Shown here piece after piece: positions 26,113-33,002 of a stretch of 35,257 bases of DNA. Source of the stretch: VRUE01 sp035556755 (GTDB lineage: Bacteria; Actinomycetota; Thermoleophilia; Solirubrobacterales; 70-9); assembly GCA_035556755.1 (NCBI GenBank), contig DATMEP010000151.1, positions 1-35,257 on the forward strand, read 5' to 3'. Every line of letters begins with the position of its first letter. The first letter of the stretch is position 1. Both the position numbers and the translations under genes were made by a program. The notes under the pieces are model-generated. The model made no database searches. It was not told the origin of the DNA and saw only the letters and a program-made list of their open reading frames with translations.

Positions 26113-27002
26113 TCCCCGCCCTGCGGCGGCGCGATCACGCTCAGCGCCTGCGGCAGGATGCGCAGCGAGGCGGGCAGGTCGGTGAGATGCTCGCCGTCCG
26201 CATAGAGGGCAAATGAGCGGCTGGCGCTGAGCTCTAGCCGCGGTGCGCGGAAGACGCGAACCTCGTCTTTCTCGACGTGGGTCCCCTTGAACACCTTCGG
26301 CAGGTTAGTCAGGAAGCGCAGCTTGCTCACCTCGCCGATCGTGACGACGTCGAACTCGCCGTCGGCCAGGTCGGCGTCGGGGGCGATCATCATGCCCCCG
26401 CCGTAGGCGCGGCTGTTGGCCGCCGAGACCGAGTAGCCGGTGAAGCGGAGCCGCTCCTCGCCGACGCGGATGGTGAAGCGGGCCGGCTTCCAGCGAAGCA
26501 GCGTGCGGATCCCGGCGTAGGCGTAGACGAGGTTGCCGCGCAGCAGCTTGGTCTCGTTCGCGGCCTCGTTGGCCTCGGCGTCGAAACCGGTGCTGGCGAT
26601 GCCGAGGAAGCGCTTGCCGTTGGCCTCGCCGACGTCGATGCGACGGATATGGCCGCTGGCGAGAACCTCGACCGCGGCGGCCGGGTCGGCGGGGATGCCG
26701 AGCACTCTGGCGAGGTCGTTGCCGCGCCCTGCCGGGACGATCCCGAGCGGCGTCTCGGAACCGGCGAGGGCGCCGCCGATCGCGCCGATCAGCCCGTCGC
26801 CGCTGACGACCACGGGCAGCTCACCGGCCTCGGCCGCGAGCAGCGCCCGGCCGACCCCGTCCTCGAGGTCACGAGTCTGGGCGACGCGGAACGGGATGCG
26901 GCGCGCGTCCAGCTCCTGCTCCACCTGCGACAGCACCTTGAGCGCGTGGCCATGCGCAGCCGCAGGGTTGACCAGCAGCGCCAGCGGCATTCCCTCGATC
27001 AT
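26109..27002 (-). CDS. Diacylglycerol/lipid kinase family protein (DagK/YegS-like)
   Basis: A 297-residue lipid kinase-like protein. The nucleotide-binding motif of the DAGK catalytic domain appears as VVVSGDGLIGAIGGALAG (residues ~64-81), with Ser in place of the usual first Gly, as in sphingosine-kinase-type members. PLGIVPAGRGNDLARVLGIP and the late GEFDVVTIGEVSKL are also typical. It likely phosphorylates a membrane lipid alcohol; diacylglycerol, undecaprenol or another prenol are all possible. First gene of the murT-methyltransferase-gatD cluster, joined to murT by GTGA. The ATG at 27002 is eight bases after TAGGCT; an ATG at 26990 is possible. Confidence 0.85.
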   Translation of the reverse strand: MIEGMPLALLVNPAAAHGHALKVLSQVEQELDARRIPFRVAQTRDLEDGVGRALLAAEAGELPVVVSGDGLIGAIGGALAGSETPLGIVPAGRGNDLARVLGIPADPAAAVEVLASGHIRRIDVGEANGKRFLGIASTGFDAEANEAANETKLLRGNLVYAYAGIRTLLRWKPARFTIRVGEERLRFTGYSVSAANSRAYGGGMMIAPDADLADGEFDVVTIGEVSKLRFLTNLPKVFKGTHVEKDEVRVFRAPRLELSASRSFALYADGEHLTDLPASLRILPQALSVIAPPQGGE

Positions 27003-27010
27003 CGAGCGGC

Positions 27011-27016
27011 AGCCTA
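27011..27016 (-). promoter_or_regulatory. -10 box TAGGCT (minus strand) of the murT-gatD cluster
   Basis: On the minus strand TAGGCT ends eight bases before the ATG at 27002. It is the only promoter candidate I see for the four overlapping genes that follow. Confidence 0.5.
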
Positions 27017-27026
27017 TTCGCGCCGT

Positions 27027-27668
27027 TCAGTCCCCGCCGGCGAGGCGTCCCACGTAGAAGGACCCGTTCCCGGCCGAGTCGAGGGCGACCGGCTCGACGC
27101 CTCGCTGCAGGAACTTCCATCGCAGCAGGCGGGGTCGCGTGTAGAAGGGAGTGTCGGCGCCCCAGCTCGCCGCCACGACCACGTGACCGCCGGGGCGCAG
27201 CACGCGGACCAGCTCGTCGAAGAAGGGCGGCATGTTGAGCAGCGCGACCAGGTCGAACGAGTCGTCGGGGTAGGGGAGGGCCGCGGCATCGCCGATCTTG
27301 AAGGCGATCCGCCCCTCCGGGTCGAGGCCGACCTTGGCGATGGCGGCGGCGATCATCTCCTCGGAGATGTCGACTCCCCGCACGCGCGCCTGCGGGAACT
27401 CGCGGGCGAAGAACAGCGTGCCCTCGCCGGTTCCACAGCCGACGTCGAGCACCCGCTCCGGGGCGCGATCCACGTGCAGCACGGCAGCCGCCAGCGGCGT
27501 CAGGTGCTCTGGGCTGCCGGCGGCCGTGCGCACGTCCCAGCCGGTCGCTCTCTCCGAGAAGAAGCGCCTGGTCGGTCCCCTCAGCAGTGGCCACAGCCAG
27601 GGCGCACGGACGACGATCTGGTTGATCGCACGACCTGCGAGACGATTCGACGAACCGGCAGCGCCCAC
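27027..27668 (-). CDS. Class I SAM-dependent methyltransferase
   Basis: A 213-residue methyltransferase of the Methyltransf_11/25 type. Motif I is VLDVGCGTGEGTLFFAREFP (residues ~73-92), motif II VRGVDISEEMI, then IGDAAALPYPDDSFDLVALL and VLRPGGHVVVAASWG. The substrate is unknown; the fold is shared by ubiquinone/menaquinone and many small-molecule enzymes. It starts with GTG at 27668 and diverges from the cyclophilin gene across a 46-base gap. It ends 24 bases upstream of the lipid kinase gene, which has its own -10 box. Confidence 0.82.
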   Translation of the reverse strand: MGAAGSSNRLAGRAINQIVVRAPWLWPLLRGPTRRFFSERATGWDVRTAAGSPEHLTPLAAAVLHVDRAPERVLDVGCGTGEGTLFFAREFPQARVRGVDISEEMIAAAIAKVGLDPEGRIAFKIGDAAALPYPDDSFDLVALLNMPPFFDELVRVLRPGGHVVVAASWGADTPFYTRPRLLRWKFLQRGVEPVALDSAGNGSFYVGRLAGGD

Positions 27669-27699
27669 GCGTCGATGATCGCACCGCAGCCGACTGCAC

Positions 27700-27705
27700 T
27701 AGGCT
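27700..27705 (+). promoter_or_regulatory. -10 box TAGGCT of the cyclophilin gene
   Basis: TAGGCT ends nine bases before the ATG at 27715, within the 46-base divergent region shared with the methyltransferase gene. Confidence 0.5.
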
Positions 27706-27714
27706 TCCGCGCCT

Positions 27715-28401
27715 ATGGGGGAGTCGCCCGATCGTCGCCTGATCATCCTTGCCGTCTTCGCGCTGCTCGCGGTCGGAGTGGTGGCCGCGATCCTGATCGG
27801 CCGCAGCGGTGGCGATGACGACGACGGCTCGACCGCAGACGCGGCAAGCGCCTCCGGCTGCGAGCAGGTCGAAGCGCCGAAACCGAAGAGCGTCAGCTTC
27901 GGAAAACCCGAACAGACGGTGAAGGCGGGTGAAGAGGTCCGCGCCGCGGTGGAGACCAGCTGCGGGACCTTCGCCATCGCGCTCGACGCCAACCGCGCCC
28001 CGAAGACCGTCAACTCGTTCGTCTTCCTCTCCGAAAAAGGCTTCTACGACGGACTCACCTTCCACCGGGTCGCGCCCGGCTTCGTGATCCAGGGCGGCGA
28101 CCCGCGCGGTGACGGCACCGGCGGGCCCGGCTACAGCGTCGACGAGAAACCGCCCTCCAACCTCGCCTACACCAGGGGCGTGATCGCGATGGCGAAGAGC
28201 TCGGCGGAGCCGCCGGGGCGCTCCGGCAGCCAGTTCTTCGTCGTCCTCGGCCCCGACGCCGGCCTGCCGCCGGAATACGCCCTCGTCGGCAGGGTCAGCG
28301 AGGGGCTCGACGTGGTCGAACGGATCGGCAAACTCGGCACGCCCGCCGAACAGCCGAAACAGACGGTCCTGATCGAAGAGATCACGATCGAGCGCGGCTA
28401 G
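27715..28401 (+). CDS. Membrane-anchored cyclophilin-type peptidyl-prolyl isomerase
   Basis: A 228-residue protein with an N-terminal membrane helix (residues ~9-29, LIILAVFALLAVGVVAAILI), an acidic Asp/Ser linker and a cyclophilin domain (~75-228). The domain has APKTVNSFVFLSEKGFYDGL, TFHRVAPGFVIQGGDPRGDG with the catalytic Arg, and GSQFFVVLGPDAGLPPEYALVGRV. It would speed proline isomerisation in exported proteins. The helix is not followed by a lipobox, so it is probably bitopic. It lies near thiol-redox genes, in keeping with an envelope protein-folding cluster. Confidence 0.9.
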   Translation: MGESPDRRLIILAVFALLAVGVVAAILIGRSGGDDDDGSTADAASASGCEQVEAPKPKSVSFGKPEQTVKAGEEVRAAVETSCGTFAIALDANRAPKTVNSFVFLSEKGFYDGLTFHRVAPGFVIQGGDPRGDGTGGPGYSVDEKPPSNLAYTRGVIAMAKSSAEPPGRSGSQFFVVLGPDAGLPPEYALVGRVSEGLDVVERIGKLGTPAEQPKQTVLIEEITIERG

Positions 28402-28404
28402 CCT
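28399..28404 (+). promoter_or_regulatory. -10 box TAGCCT of the peroxiredoxin gene overlapping the cyclophilin stop
   Basis: TAGCCT begins with the cyclophilin TAG stop and ends six bases before the peroxiredoxin ATG at 28411, the spacing expected for a leaderless start. Confidence 0.5.
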
Positions 28405-28410
28405 CAGCCG

Positions 28411-28914
28411 ATGGCCAAGGTCGACGTAGGGGACGCGGCACCGGACTTCGAGCTGCCCGGCACCGGCGGCAGGATCTACAGGCTCTCCGACCTGCGCGGG
28501 CAGAACGTCGTCCTCGCCTTCTACCCCGGCGACGCGACCCGCGTCTGCACGGCGCAGTTCTGCTCCTACCGGGACGAGGGCGACCGGGTCGACGGGCTCG
28601 ACGCCGAGGTGCTGGGGATCTCGCCGCAGTCGGTCGACTCGCACGAGCGCTGGGCGCAGGAGCAGAGCCTCAACGTGCCCCTGCTCGCCGACGAGGATCT
28701 CGAGGTCAGCAAGCTCTATGGCGTCACCGCCTGGCTCGGCCCCCTGGCGAGGTTCACGGAGCTCGAGGACGTGCCCGGGGGCCGCTACGTGATGCGGTCG
28801 GTCTTCGTCGTCGACGGCGAGGGAGTCGTCCGCTACCGGCACGTGTCGAGGACCGGGTCGACGTTCCAGTCCGTCGACGACCTCGAGGCGGCGATCGCGG
28901 CCCTGGACGGTTGA
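28411..28914 (+). CDS. Peroxiredoxin (AhpC/TSA, Bcp-like)
   Basis: A 167-residue thiol peroxidase. The opening VGDAAPDFELPGTGGRIYRLSDLRG is typical. The peroxidatic Cys is residue 46 in AFYPGDATRVCTAQFCSYRDE, with a second Cys at 51, the position of the resolving Cys in alpha-type Bcp proteins. A conserved Arg follows in GRYVMRSVFVVDGEG. It reduces H2O2 and organic hydroperoxides with thioredoxin or a similar donor. No signal peptide. It overlaps the next gene by four bases (TTGA). Confidence 0.9.
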   Translation: MAKVDVGDAAPDFELPGTGGRIYRLSDLRGQNVVLAFYPGDATRVCTAQFCSYRDEGDRVDGLDAEVLGISPQSVDSHERWAQEQSLNVPLLADEDLEVSKLYGVTAWLGPLARFTELEDVPGGRYVMRSVFVVDGEGVVRYRHVSRTGSTFQSVDDLEAAIAALDG

Positions 28915-29753
28915 CGCCCCCGGATCCCGCCTCCTCGTTCGCTGCAGGCGAGGGACTTGCGATCCAGGGCGAGGTGGCGGGGGAGGGCCCGCCCGTGGTC
29001 CTCTGCCACGGGATCACCGCGACCCGTCGCTACGTGATCCACGGCTCGCGGGCCCTGGAGCGGGCCGGGCACCGGGTCGTCTCCTACGACGCCCGCGGCC
29101 ACGGCGAGTCCGATCCGGCGCCGCCGGGGCAGGGTTATGGATACCCGGAGCTTGTTGCCGACCTGGAGTCGGTGGTGGCGGCGACGGTGGGGGAGGAGGA
29201 TTCCTTCGTGCTCGCCGGCCACTCGATGGGGGCGCACACCGCGGTTGCGTACGCGCTGCGCCATCCCGAGCGCCTCGCCGGGCTTGTCGTCATCGGCCCG
29301 GTCTACAGCGACGAGATGCCCGACGAGTCACTTGCCTACTGGGACGGTCTCGCCGCGGCGCTGGAGGACGGAGGGGTCGACGGCTTCGTCGCCTATATCG
29401 ACCGCCATCAGGGGATCGATCCCGCTTGGCGCGAGACGGTGCTGCGCTTCACCCGCGAACGGATGCTTCTGCACCGGCATCCGGAGGCACTCGTTGCGGC
29501 CATCCGCCAAGTGGCGCGCTCGCGCCCGTTCGGTTCGTTTGACGAGCTGGAGTCGCTCGACGTTCCGGTGCTTGTCGTCGCCAGCCATGACGACGCGGAC
29601 CCGGGTCACCCGTACCGTGTCGCCGAGACCTACGCCGATCGCCTGCCGCGGGCACGGCTGACCAGCGAGGCGGAGGGGCAGTCGCCACTCGCCTGGCAGG
29701 GCGGCAGGCTCTCCCGTGAGATCGCCGCCTTCTCCCCGGAGCTCGGTCGCTAG
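28911..29753 (+). CDS. Alpha/beta hydrolase lacking an obvious catalytic His
   Basis: A 280-residue alpha/beta-fold hydrolase. The oxyanion-hole segment is VVLCHGITATRRYV, the nucleophile elbow FVLAGHSMGAHT (Ser105), and an acidic residue is available in VVASHDDADPGHPY. In the place where the catalytic His normally sits near the C-terminus it reads SEAEGQSPLAWQGGRLSRE, with no His. Either a His elsewhere serves (for example in DPGHPY) or the protein is not a classical hydrolase. The TTG start overlaps the peroxiredoxin stop; no ATG or GTG gives a full domain. Confidence 0.8.
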   Translation: MTPPDPASSFAAGEGLAIQGEVAGEGPPVVLCHGITATRRYVIHGSRALERAGHRVVSYDARGHGESDPAPPGQGYGYPELVADLESVVAATVGEEDSFVLAGHSMGAHTAVAYALRHPERLAGLVVIGPVYSDEMPDESLAYWDGLAAALEDGGVDGFVAYIDRHQGIDPAWRETVLRFTRERMLLHRHPEALVAAIRQVARSRPFGSFDELESLDVPVLVVASHDDADPGHPYRVAETYADRLPRARLTSEAEGQSPLAWQGGRLSREIAAFSPELGR

Positions 29754-29756
29754 CCT
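29751..29756 (+). promoter_or_regulatory. -10 box TAGCCT of the PRC-like gene overlapping the hydrolase stop
   Basis: TAGCCT begins with the hydrolase TAG stop and ends eight bases before the ATG at 29765. Confidence 0.45.
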
Positions 29757-29764
29757 TCGCAGCG

Positions 29765-30103
29765 ATGATCGACGAGGGCGAGGCGATCCACTACTCGGCG
29801 GTCCGGCCCGGAACGCCCGTCTACAGCTTCGACGAGGTCGAGGTGGGACGGGTCGAGGTGGTGCTCGACAACTACCGCGAGCACATCTTCGACGGCGTCG
29901 TCTTCGAGGACGCAGGCGGGACACTCCGCTTCGCCGACGCGCCTGAGGTTGCCCGCACGGCCGAACGGGCGGTGGTCCTGGCGGTTGATGCCGAGCACGC
30001 GCGGCAGCTCGGCCCGCCCGACGAGAAGGGATCACCCAAGTTCCGGCCCAACCGCGGCGGCCGCCTCAGCCGCCTCTTCGGCGGGGGCTGGAAGCGGCAG
30101 TGA
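29765..30103 (+). CDS. PRC-barrel-like small protein
   Basis: A 112-residue protein with a beta-rich N-terminal part (residues ~10-75; GTPVYSFDEVEVGRVEVVLD, then HIFDGVVFEDAGGTLRFADA) that resembles the PRC-barrel/DUF2171 fold, and a basic, Gly-rich tail (KFRPNRGGRLSRLFGGGWKR). Such domains are found in 16S rRNA-processing and photosynthetic proteins and in stress-related small proteins; no specific role can be given. It ends five bases after the hydrolase-to-VKOR spacing begins, on the same strand as the disulfide genes. Confidence 0.65.
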   Translation: MIDEGEAIHYSAVRPGTPVYSFDEVEVGRVEVVLDNYREHIFDGVVFEDAGGTLRFADAPEVARTAERAVVLAVDAEHARQLGPPDEKGSPKFRPNRGGRLSRLFGGGWKRQ

Positions 30104-30144
30104 GCGCATGGCAGCCGATTTAGCCGGCGCCAAGACGGAATCCA

Positions 30145-30150
30145 TAGTCT
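30145..30150 (+). promoter_or_regulatory. -10 box TAGTCT of the VKOR-DsbA pair
   Basis: TAGTCT ends eight bases before the ATG at 30159. It supports that ATG over the one at 30108, which lies upstream of the box. Confidence 0.5.
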
Positions 30151-30158
30151 CTCGCCGG

Positions 30159-30587
30159 ATGTCGGCTCCAGCCGAGGGAACGCTACGAACGATCGCCACC
30201 TTCGTGGCCACGCTCGGCATCGGCGTTGCCACCTACATCGCGATCGCCGAGGCCGACGGCGGCGCTCCCGTCTGCCTCGCCGGGGGCGGCTGCGAGACGG
30301 TGGCCGCCAGTTCCCACTCGGAGCTGGCCGGGATCAGCGTCGCGCTGCTCGGTGTCTTCGGCTACGGACTGCTGCTCGGCGCCGCGCTGGCGCGGGGCGA
30401 CCTCGGCCGCATGGCCGGGTTCGGGCTGGCCCTGGTCGGCTTCGGCTACAGCGTCTACCTGACCTGGCTGGAGCTGTTCGTGATCGACGCGATCTGCCAG
30501 TGGTGCGTCGCCAGCGCCCTGCTGATGACGGTGCTGTTCGCCGTCAACGCGACCAGGATGGTGCGCTACGTGGGGGCGAGCCCGTGA
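30159..30587 (+). CDS. Vitamin K epoxide reductase (VKOR) family protein
   Basis: A 142-residue four-helix membrane protein that reoxidises DsbA-like proteins and passes electrons to menaquinone; it replaces DsbB in actinobacteria. Loop cysteines Cys39 and Cys45 (GAPVCLAGGGCETVAASSHS) shuttle electrons, and the quinone-site CxxC is Cys113/Cys116 in IDAICQWCVASALLM. Length is typical of stand-alone VKORs. It overlaps the DsbA-like gene by four bases (GTGA at 30584-30587), giving the expected oxidase pair. An ATG at 30108 would add 17 polar residues and is less likely. Confidence 0.9.
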   Translation: MSAPAEGTLRTIATFVATLGIGVATYIAIAEADGGAPVCLAGGGCETVAASSHSELAGISVALLGVFGYGLLLGAALARGDLGRMAGFGLALVGFGYSVYLTWLELFVIDAICQWCVASALLMTVLFAVNATRMVRYVGASP

Positions 30588-31303
30588 GCGCCGAGGGCGA
30601 GCGGGCGGAGCGGCGCGAACGGTTGATCAAGCTCGGCAGCGCTACCGCCTTCCTGGCGATCGTCGTGGTCGCGGTGCTGATCGTGATCGGCCAGAGCCAG
30701 AGTGACGGTGGCGACGCCGGCAGCGTCGACGGCGCCGCCGAGGTGCGCAGGGAGCTGGACGGGATCCCGCAGCGCGGCCTGGTCCTCGGTGACCCGAAAG
30801 CAGACGTGAGGCTGATCGAGTTCGGCGACCTGCAGTGCCCCGTCTGCAAGGGCTATGCCGAAGAGGTCGTGCCGCCGGTGATCGAGTCGAAGGTGCGCAG
30901 CGGCGAGGCGAAGCTGGACTTCCGCAACTTCACGATCATCGACGAGGAGTCGACCGACGCCGCCGCCGCGGCGATTGCGGCCGGAGAACAGGGACGCGGC
31001 TGGGACTTCCTGGAGCTCTTCTACCGCAACCAGGGCATCGAGGCCACCGGCTACGTCACCGACGAGTTCCTGACCGCGGTCGCCGAAGCCGCCGGCGTGC
31101 CCGACGTCGAGCGGTGGAACGCAGCGCGGGTGAGCGACCGCGTCATCGACCGGGTCGGCGCCGAAACCGCGGAAGCCCAACGGCTCGGATTCACCGGCAC
31201 GCCGTCGTTTGCCGTCGAGGGTCCGGCCACCGACGGACTCGAAACGCTGGGGACGCCCGGTTCGACGGGGGACCTCGAAGCGGCCGTCGAGGGCGCCCGG
31301 TAG
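30584..31303 (+). CDS. Membrane-anchored DsbA-like thiol oxidase
   Basis: A 239-residue thioredoxin-fold protein with an N-terminal membrane helix (residues ~18-37, GSATAFLAIVVVAVLIVIG) and a DsbA-like domain. The active site is Cys85-Pro-Val-Cys88 in EFGDLQCPVCKGYAEEVVPP, with the cis-Pro segment in RLGFTGTPSFAVEG. The inserted helical domain is present (~120-190). It would introduce disulfides into exported proteins, using VKOR as oxidant. It starts with GTG overlapping the VKOR stop. It is the last host gene before the dif-like site at 31341. Confidence 0.9.
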   Translation: MSAEGERAERRERLIKLGSATAFLAIVVVAVLIVIGQSQSDGGDAGSVDGAAEVRRELDGIPQRGLVLGDPKADVRLIEFGDLQCPVCKGYAEEVVPPVIESKVRSGEAKLDFRNFTIIDEESTDAAAAAIAAGEQGRGWDFLELFYRNQGIEATGYVTDEFLTAVAEAAGVPDVERWNAARVSDRVIDRVGAETAEAQRLGFTGTPSFAVEGPATDGLETLGTPGSTGDLEAAVEGAR

Positions 31304-31340
31304 GCCAATCGCCGCCGTTCCAGCCCTCGACTTTCAGTCA

Positions 31341-31368
31341 AGTTCACATAACCACCATTATCGTGCGT
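31341..31368 (-). other. dif-like XerC/XerD attachment site (28 bases)
   Basis: On the minus strand the site reads ACGCACGATAA, then a 6-base centre TGGTGG, then TTATGTGAACT: the 11-6-11 layout of dif. The XerD-type arm differs at one base from the Bacillus subtilis dif arm as I recall it (TTATGTAAACT) and keeps the TTATGT core of the E. coli arm. The opposite arm keeps the inner ATAA. It lies 37 bases after the last host gene and before the phage-like genes, where XerCD-dependent filamentous phages insert. The second copy would be beyond the right edge. Confidence 0.6.
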
Positions 31369-31464
31369 TATTCGGCCTAAAAGTCCATGCCTGATCTACT
31401 TAAAATTAGGGTTTCCACTCCAAAAGAGCCCGTTGACGCCGAGACCCACAGGAGAATTGGTCCC
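31369..31464. other. Non-coding phage-side spacer with an AT-rich tract
   Basis: The 96 bases between the dif-like site and the hairpin hold no gene. They include a markedly AT-rich run around 31398-31412 (ACTTAAAATTAGGG), rare in this GC-rich window. Together with the hairpin this would be the intergenic region of the circular phage genome, where replication origins normally lie. No nick site can be named. Confidence 0.4.
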
Positions 31465-31531
31465 CAGCGGCGAGAGAGTCGAAGGCCACGGTTAGGTTCA
31501 CACTTCCCGGCCTTCGACTCTCTCGCCGCTG
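31465..31531. repeat. Perfect 23-bp inverted repeat with 21-base loop (candidate packaging signal or origin hairpin)
   Basis: Bases 31465-31487 are the exact reverse complement of 31509-31531; the loop is 31488-31508. No T-run follows on either strand, so it is not a standard terminator. The right arm and part of the loop encode the end of the 107-residue phage-side gene. In Ff phages a long hairpin just after the last gene is the packaging signal, next to the origin; the position here is the same. Confidence 0.9.
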
Positions 31532-31821
31532 AGCTTTAACCGATCGAGGAGAAAGCTTGCCTGGCGAAGTGCGACCTGCGCCTCCTGATACTCAGCAGCT
31601 GAGACGACGTAAGTCCGACTTCGCAGGCCGGCCCACTGCTTTCGGTGTATGCATCGAGCATCAACCGCGTGATCCGGGCAAGCGTGGCGAGGACGATGAT
31701 GCGATCGCCACGGCGGCGCCGGCACCTCAAACCAGCCCTCCGGGAGATGTCCCTCAGCACCGACAACAGTCGCGTCGCAGCCCCAGTCGCAGCTATAACG
31801 AACAGCGACGACCTCCAACAC
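31498..31821 (-). CDS. Small Cys/His-rich protein, last gene of the phage-like block
   Basis: A 107-residue protein with GTG start, three bases after the stop of the preceding gene. The N-terminal half has a possible zinc-binding set (YSCDWGCDATVVGAEG ... HACPDHAVDA), similar in outline to small actinobacterial zinc-ribbon proteins. The C-terminal half is a helix (YQEAQVALRQASFLLDRLKL). Its stop lies in the loop of the 23-bp hairpin, so the hairpin arm is also coding. It could be a DNA-binding regulator or an ssDNA-binding protein. I do not recognise the family. Confidence 0.6.
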   Translation of the reverse strand: MLEVVAVRYSCDWGCDATVVGAEGHLPEGWFEVPAPPWRSHHRPRHACPDHAVDARCIHRKQWAGLRSRTYVVSAAEYQEAQVALRQASFLLDRLKLSGERVEGREV

Positions 31822-31824
31822 CGA

Positions 31825-32028
31825 TCAGCCGGCAGTCGCAGCCTGAGCGACACCGACAACGAGACCGACGAAGATGAAAGCGAAGAAGAAGAGCGGCGCA
31901 AATCCTCCGGCCGATCGAGAGCAACCACAGTAGCCGAGTCCCGTCAGGTCCGGACGGTCAGACCACGCATCAACCTGAACGAAAAAGCGCCGGCCACACC
32001 GGCCGCACACCTGGGCAACCTCGCGCAT
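31825..32028 (-). CDS. Small Cys-rich membrane protein downstream of rep
   Basis: A 67-residue protein whose ATG overlaps the rep stop (TGATG at 32026-32030), so translation is probably coupled. It has a zinc-ribbon-like CGRCGRR and a second pair in LGYCGCSRS, followed by a single membrane helix at residues ~44-62 (APLFFFAFIFVGLVVGVAQA). A cytosolic Cys4 knuckle tethered to the membrane is one reading. No known filamentous-phage protein matches it by eye. Confidence 0.65.
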   Translation of the reverse strand: MREVAQVCGRCGRRFFVQVDAWSDRPDLTGLGYCGCSRSAGGFAPLFFFAFIFVGLVVGVAQAATAG

Positions 32029-33002
32029 CAGCCCTGGCCGCCCCACGCCTCGGAATCAAGCGCACGTTCAAGCACCTCACCTAGATCGACCTCAACCTCA
32101 TCAAGCACGCCATCTGCAAGAACCAGCCCATGGTTCCGGCAGCGAGCCCGGTCTCGAAACCGCGTCGATCGCGATTGCATGTAGGCGTCGCCATGCTCCA
32201 GCACAAGGTAGCCGGCCATTGCCTTCGCTTCAGCCGGAGACAGCTCGCCGTCTTCAACGAGCTCTCGAAGCCTGTGTGCCAACTCCGTTGGTCCTGCCAC
32301 CTTGACCCCCTTTGCCGCCCTCCAGAGCGGCTCAAATCGTCTCACGAAGGAATCCCGAACGTAGCTCGTGGACGCCACGTCCTCAACGCCTGGACGTGCC
32401 GGGCGAGCAAACCGCCGTTGGTCCTCTGGTCGCACATGCAGCCCTCGTTCAGACAGGCCGCTCTCGACACCCTTGTCGTACCACCTGCCGAGCACCCGCT
32501 TTCCGCTGGTGCCTCGAAAATAGACCGTCTCGACACGCCGCCCGCCGACCTCGCGCATCACCTGAGTTTTCATCCTCGGCAGAGGCAAGGCCGCCACGCC
32601 GGCCAACACGGCCAAACCCTCCGCTGCGCTGTCAAAACGAAGATCGACCGTTGCGTCCAATCTGCGAATGCCTCCAAAGCCGTCTCCAGGACCACCGAGA
32701 GGCCGCGTGAGGCGATGCCTCGGGACGTCGACGCCGCGATCAGCGAGCGCAGACTCAAGGCGGTCAAGCGCACCGGGCAAGGACATTGCGGCCGCTAGAC
32801 CCGCCGAATCTGGATGACCCTCTGCGAAAAGCATCCTCGTCCCAGGAAACCAGCCCACCCGGTGTCCCTCCACCGAGTCCGCCAGAAGGCGACTCCGCGC
32901 CGCGCGCTCCGTTGCCAAGACCTCCATGGCCCGTTGAGCCGAGCCACCAACGGGCAGGTACCAGCACACCGACCAGGTATCGATGCCGGCAGCTTCGATC
33001 AC
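32028..33002 (-). CDS. Phage/plasmid replication initiator (Rep_trans/RstA-like)
   Basis: A 324-residue protein (GTG start). The centre reads IRRLDATVDLRFDSAAEG, then MKTQVMREVGGRRVETVYFRG and GKRVLGRWYDKGVESGL. This is the pattern of Rep_trans/replication-initiation-factor proteins (pT181 RepC, CTX phage RstA), where a Tyr after a beta strand nicks the origin; Tyr161 is the best candidate and Tyr175 lies in the YDKG signature. Such proteins start rolling-circle replication of filamentous phages. It follows the Zot-like gene by 70 bases. The N-terminal third has no motif I recognise. The Rep_trans assignment is by pattern, not by search. Confidence 0.75.
   Translation of the reverse strand: MIEAAGIDTWSVCWYLPVGGSAQRAMEVLATERAARSRLLADSVEGHRVGWFPGTRMLFAEGHPDSAGLAAAMSLPGALDRLESALADRGVDVPRHRLTRPLGGPGDGFGGIRRLDATVDLRFDSAAEGLAVLAGVAALPLPRMKTQVMREVGGRRVETVYFRGTSGKRVLGRWYDKGVESGLSERGLHVRPEDQRRFARPARPGVEDVASTSYVRDSFVRRFEPLWRAAKGVKVAGPTELAHRLRELVEDGELSPAEAKAMAGYLVLEHGDAYMQSRSTRFRDRARCRNHGLVLADGVLDEVEVDLGEVLERALDSEAWGGQG

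Noticed and set aside
31465..31531. The long hairpin as a rho-independent terminator
   Set aside because: A 23-bp stem with a 21-base loop and no T-run on either side is not a usual terminator. Some termination effect cannot be excluded.
32130..32798. Plus-strand open frames across the rep region
   Set aside because: They are antisense to Rep, which has the YDKG motif and neighbours in the same direction; the antisense products have no coherent pattern.
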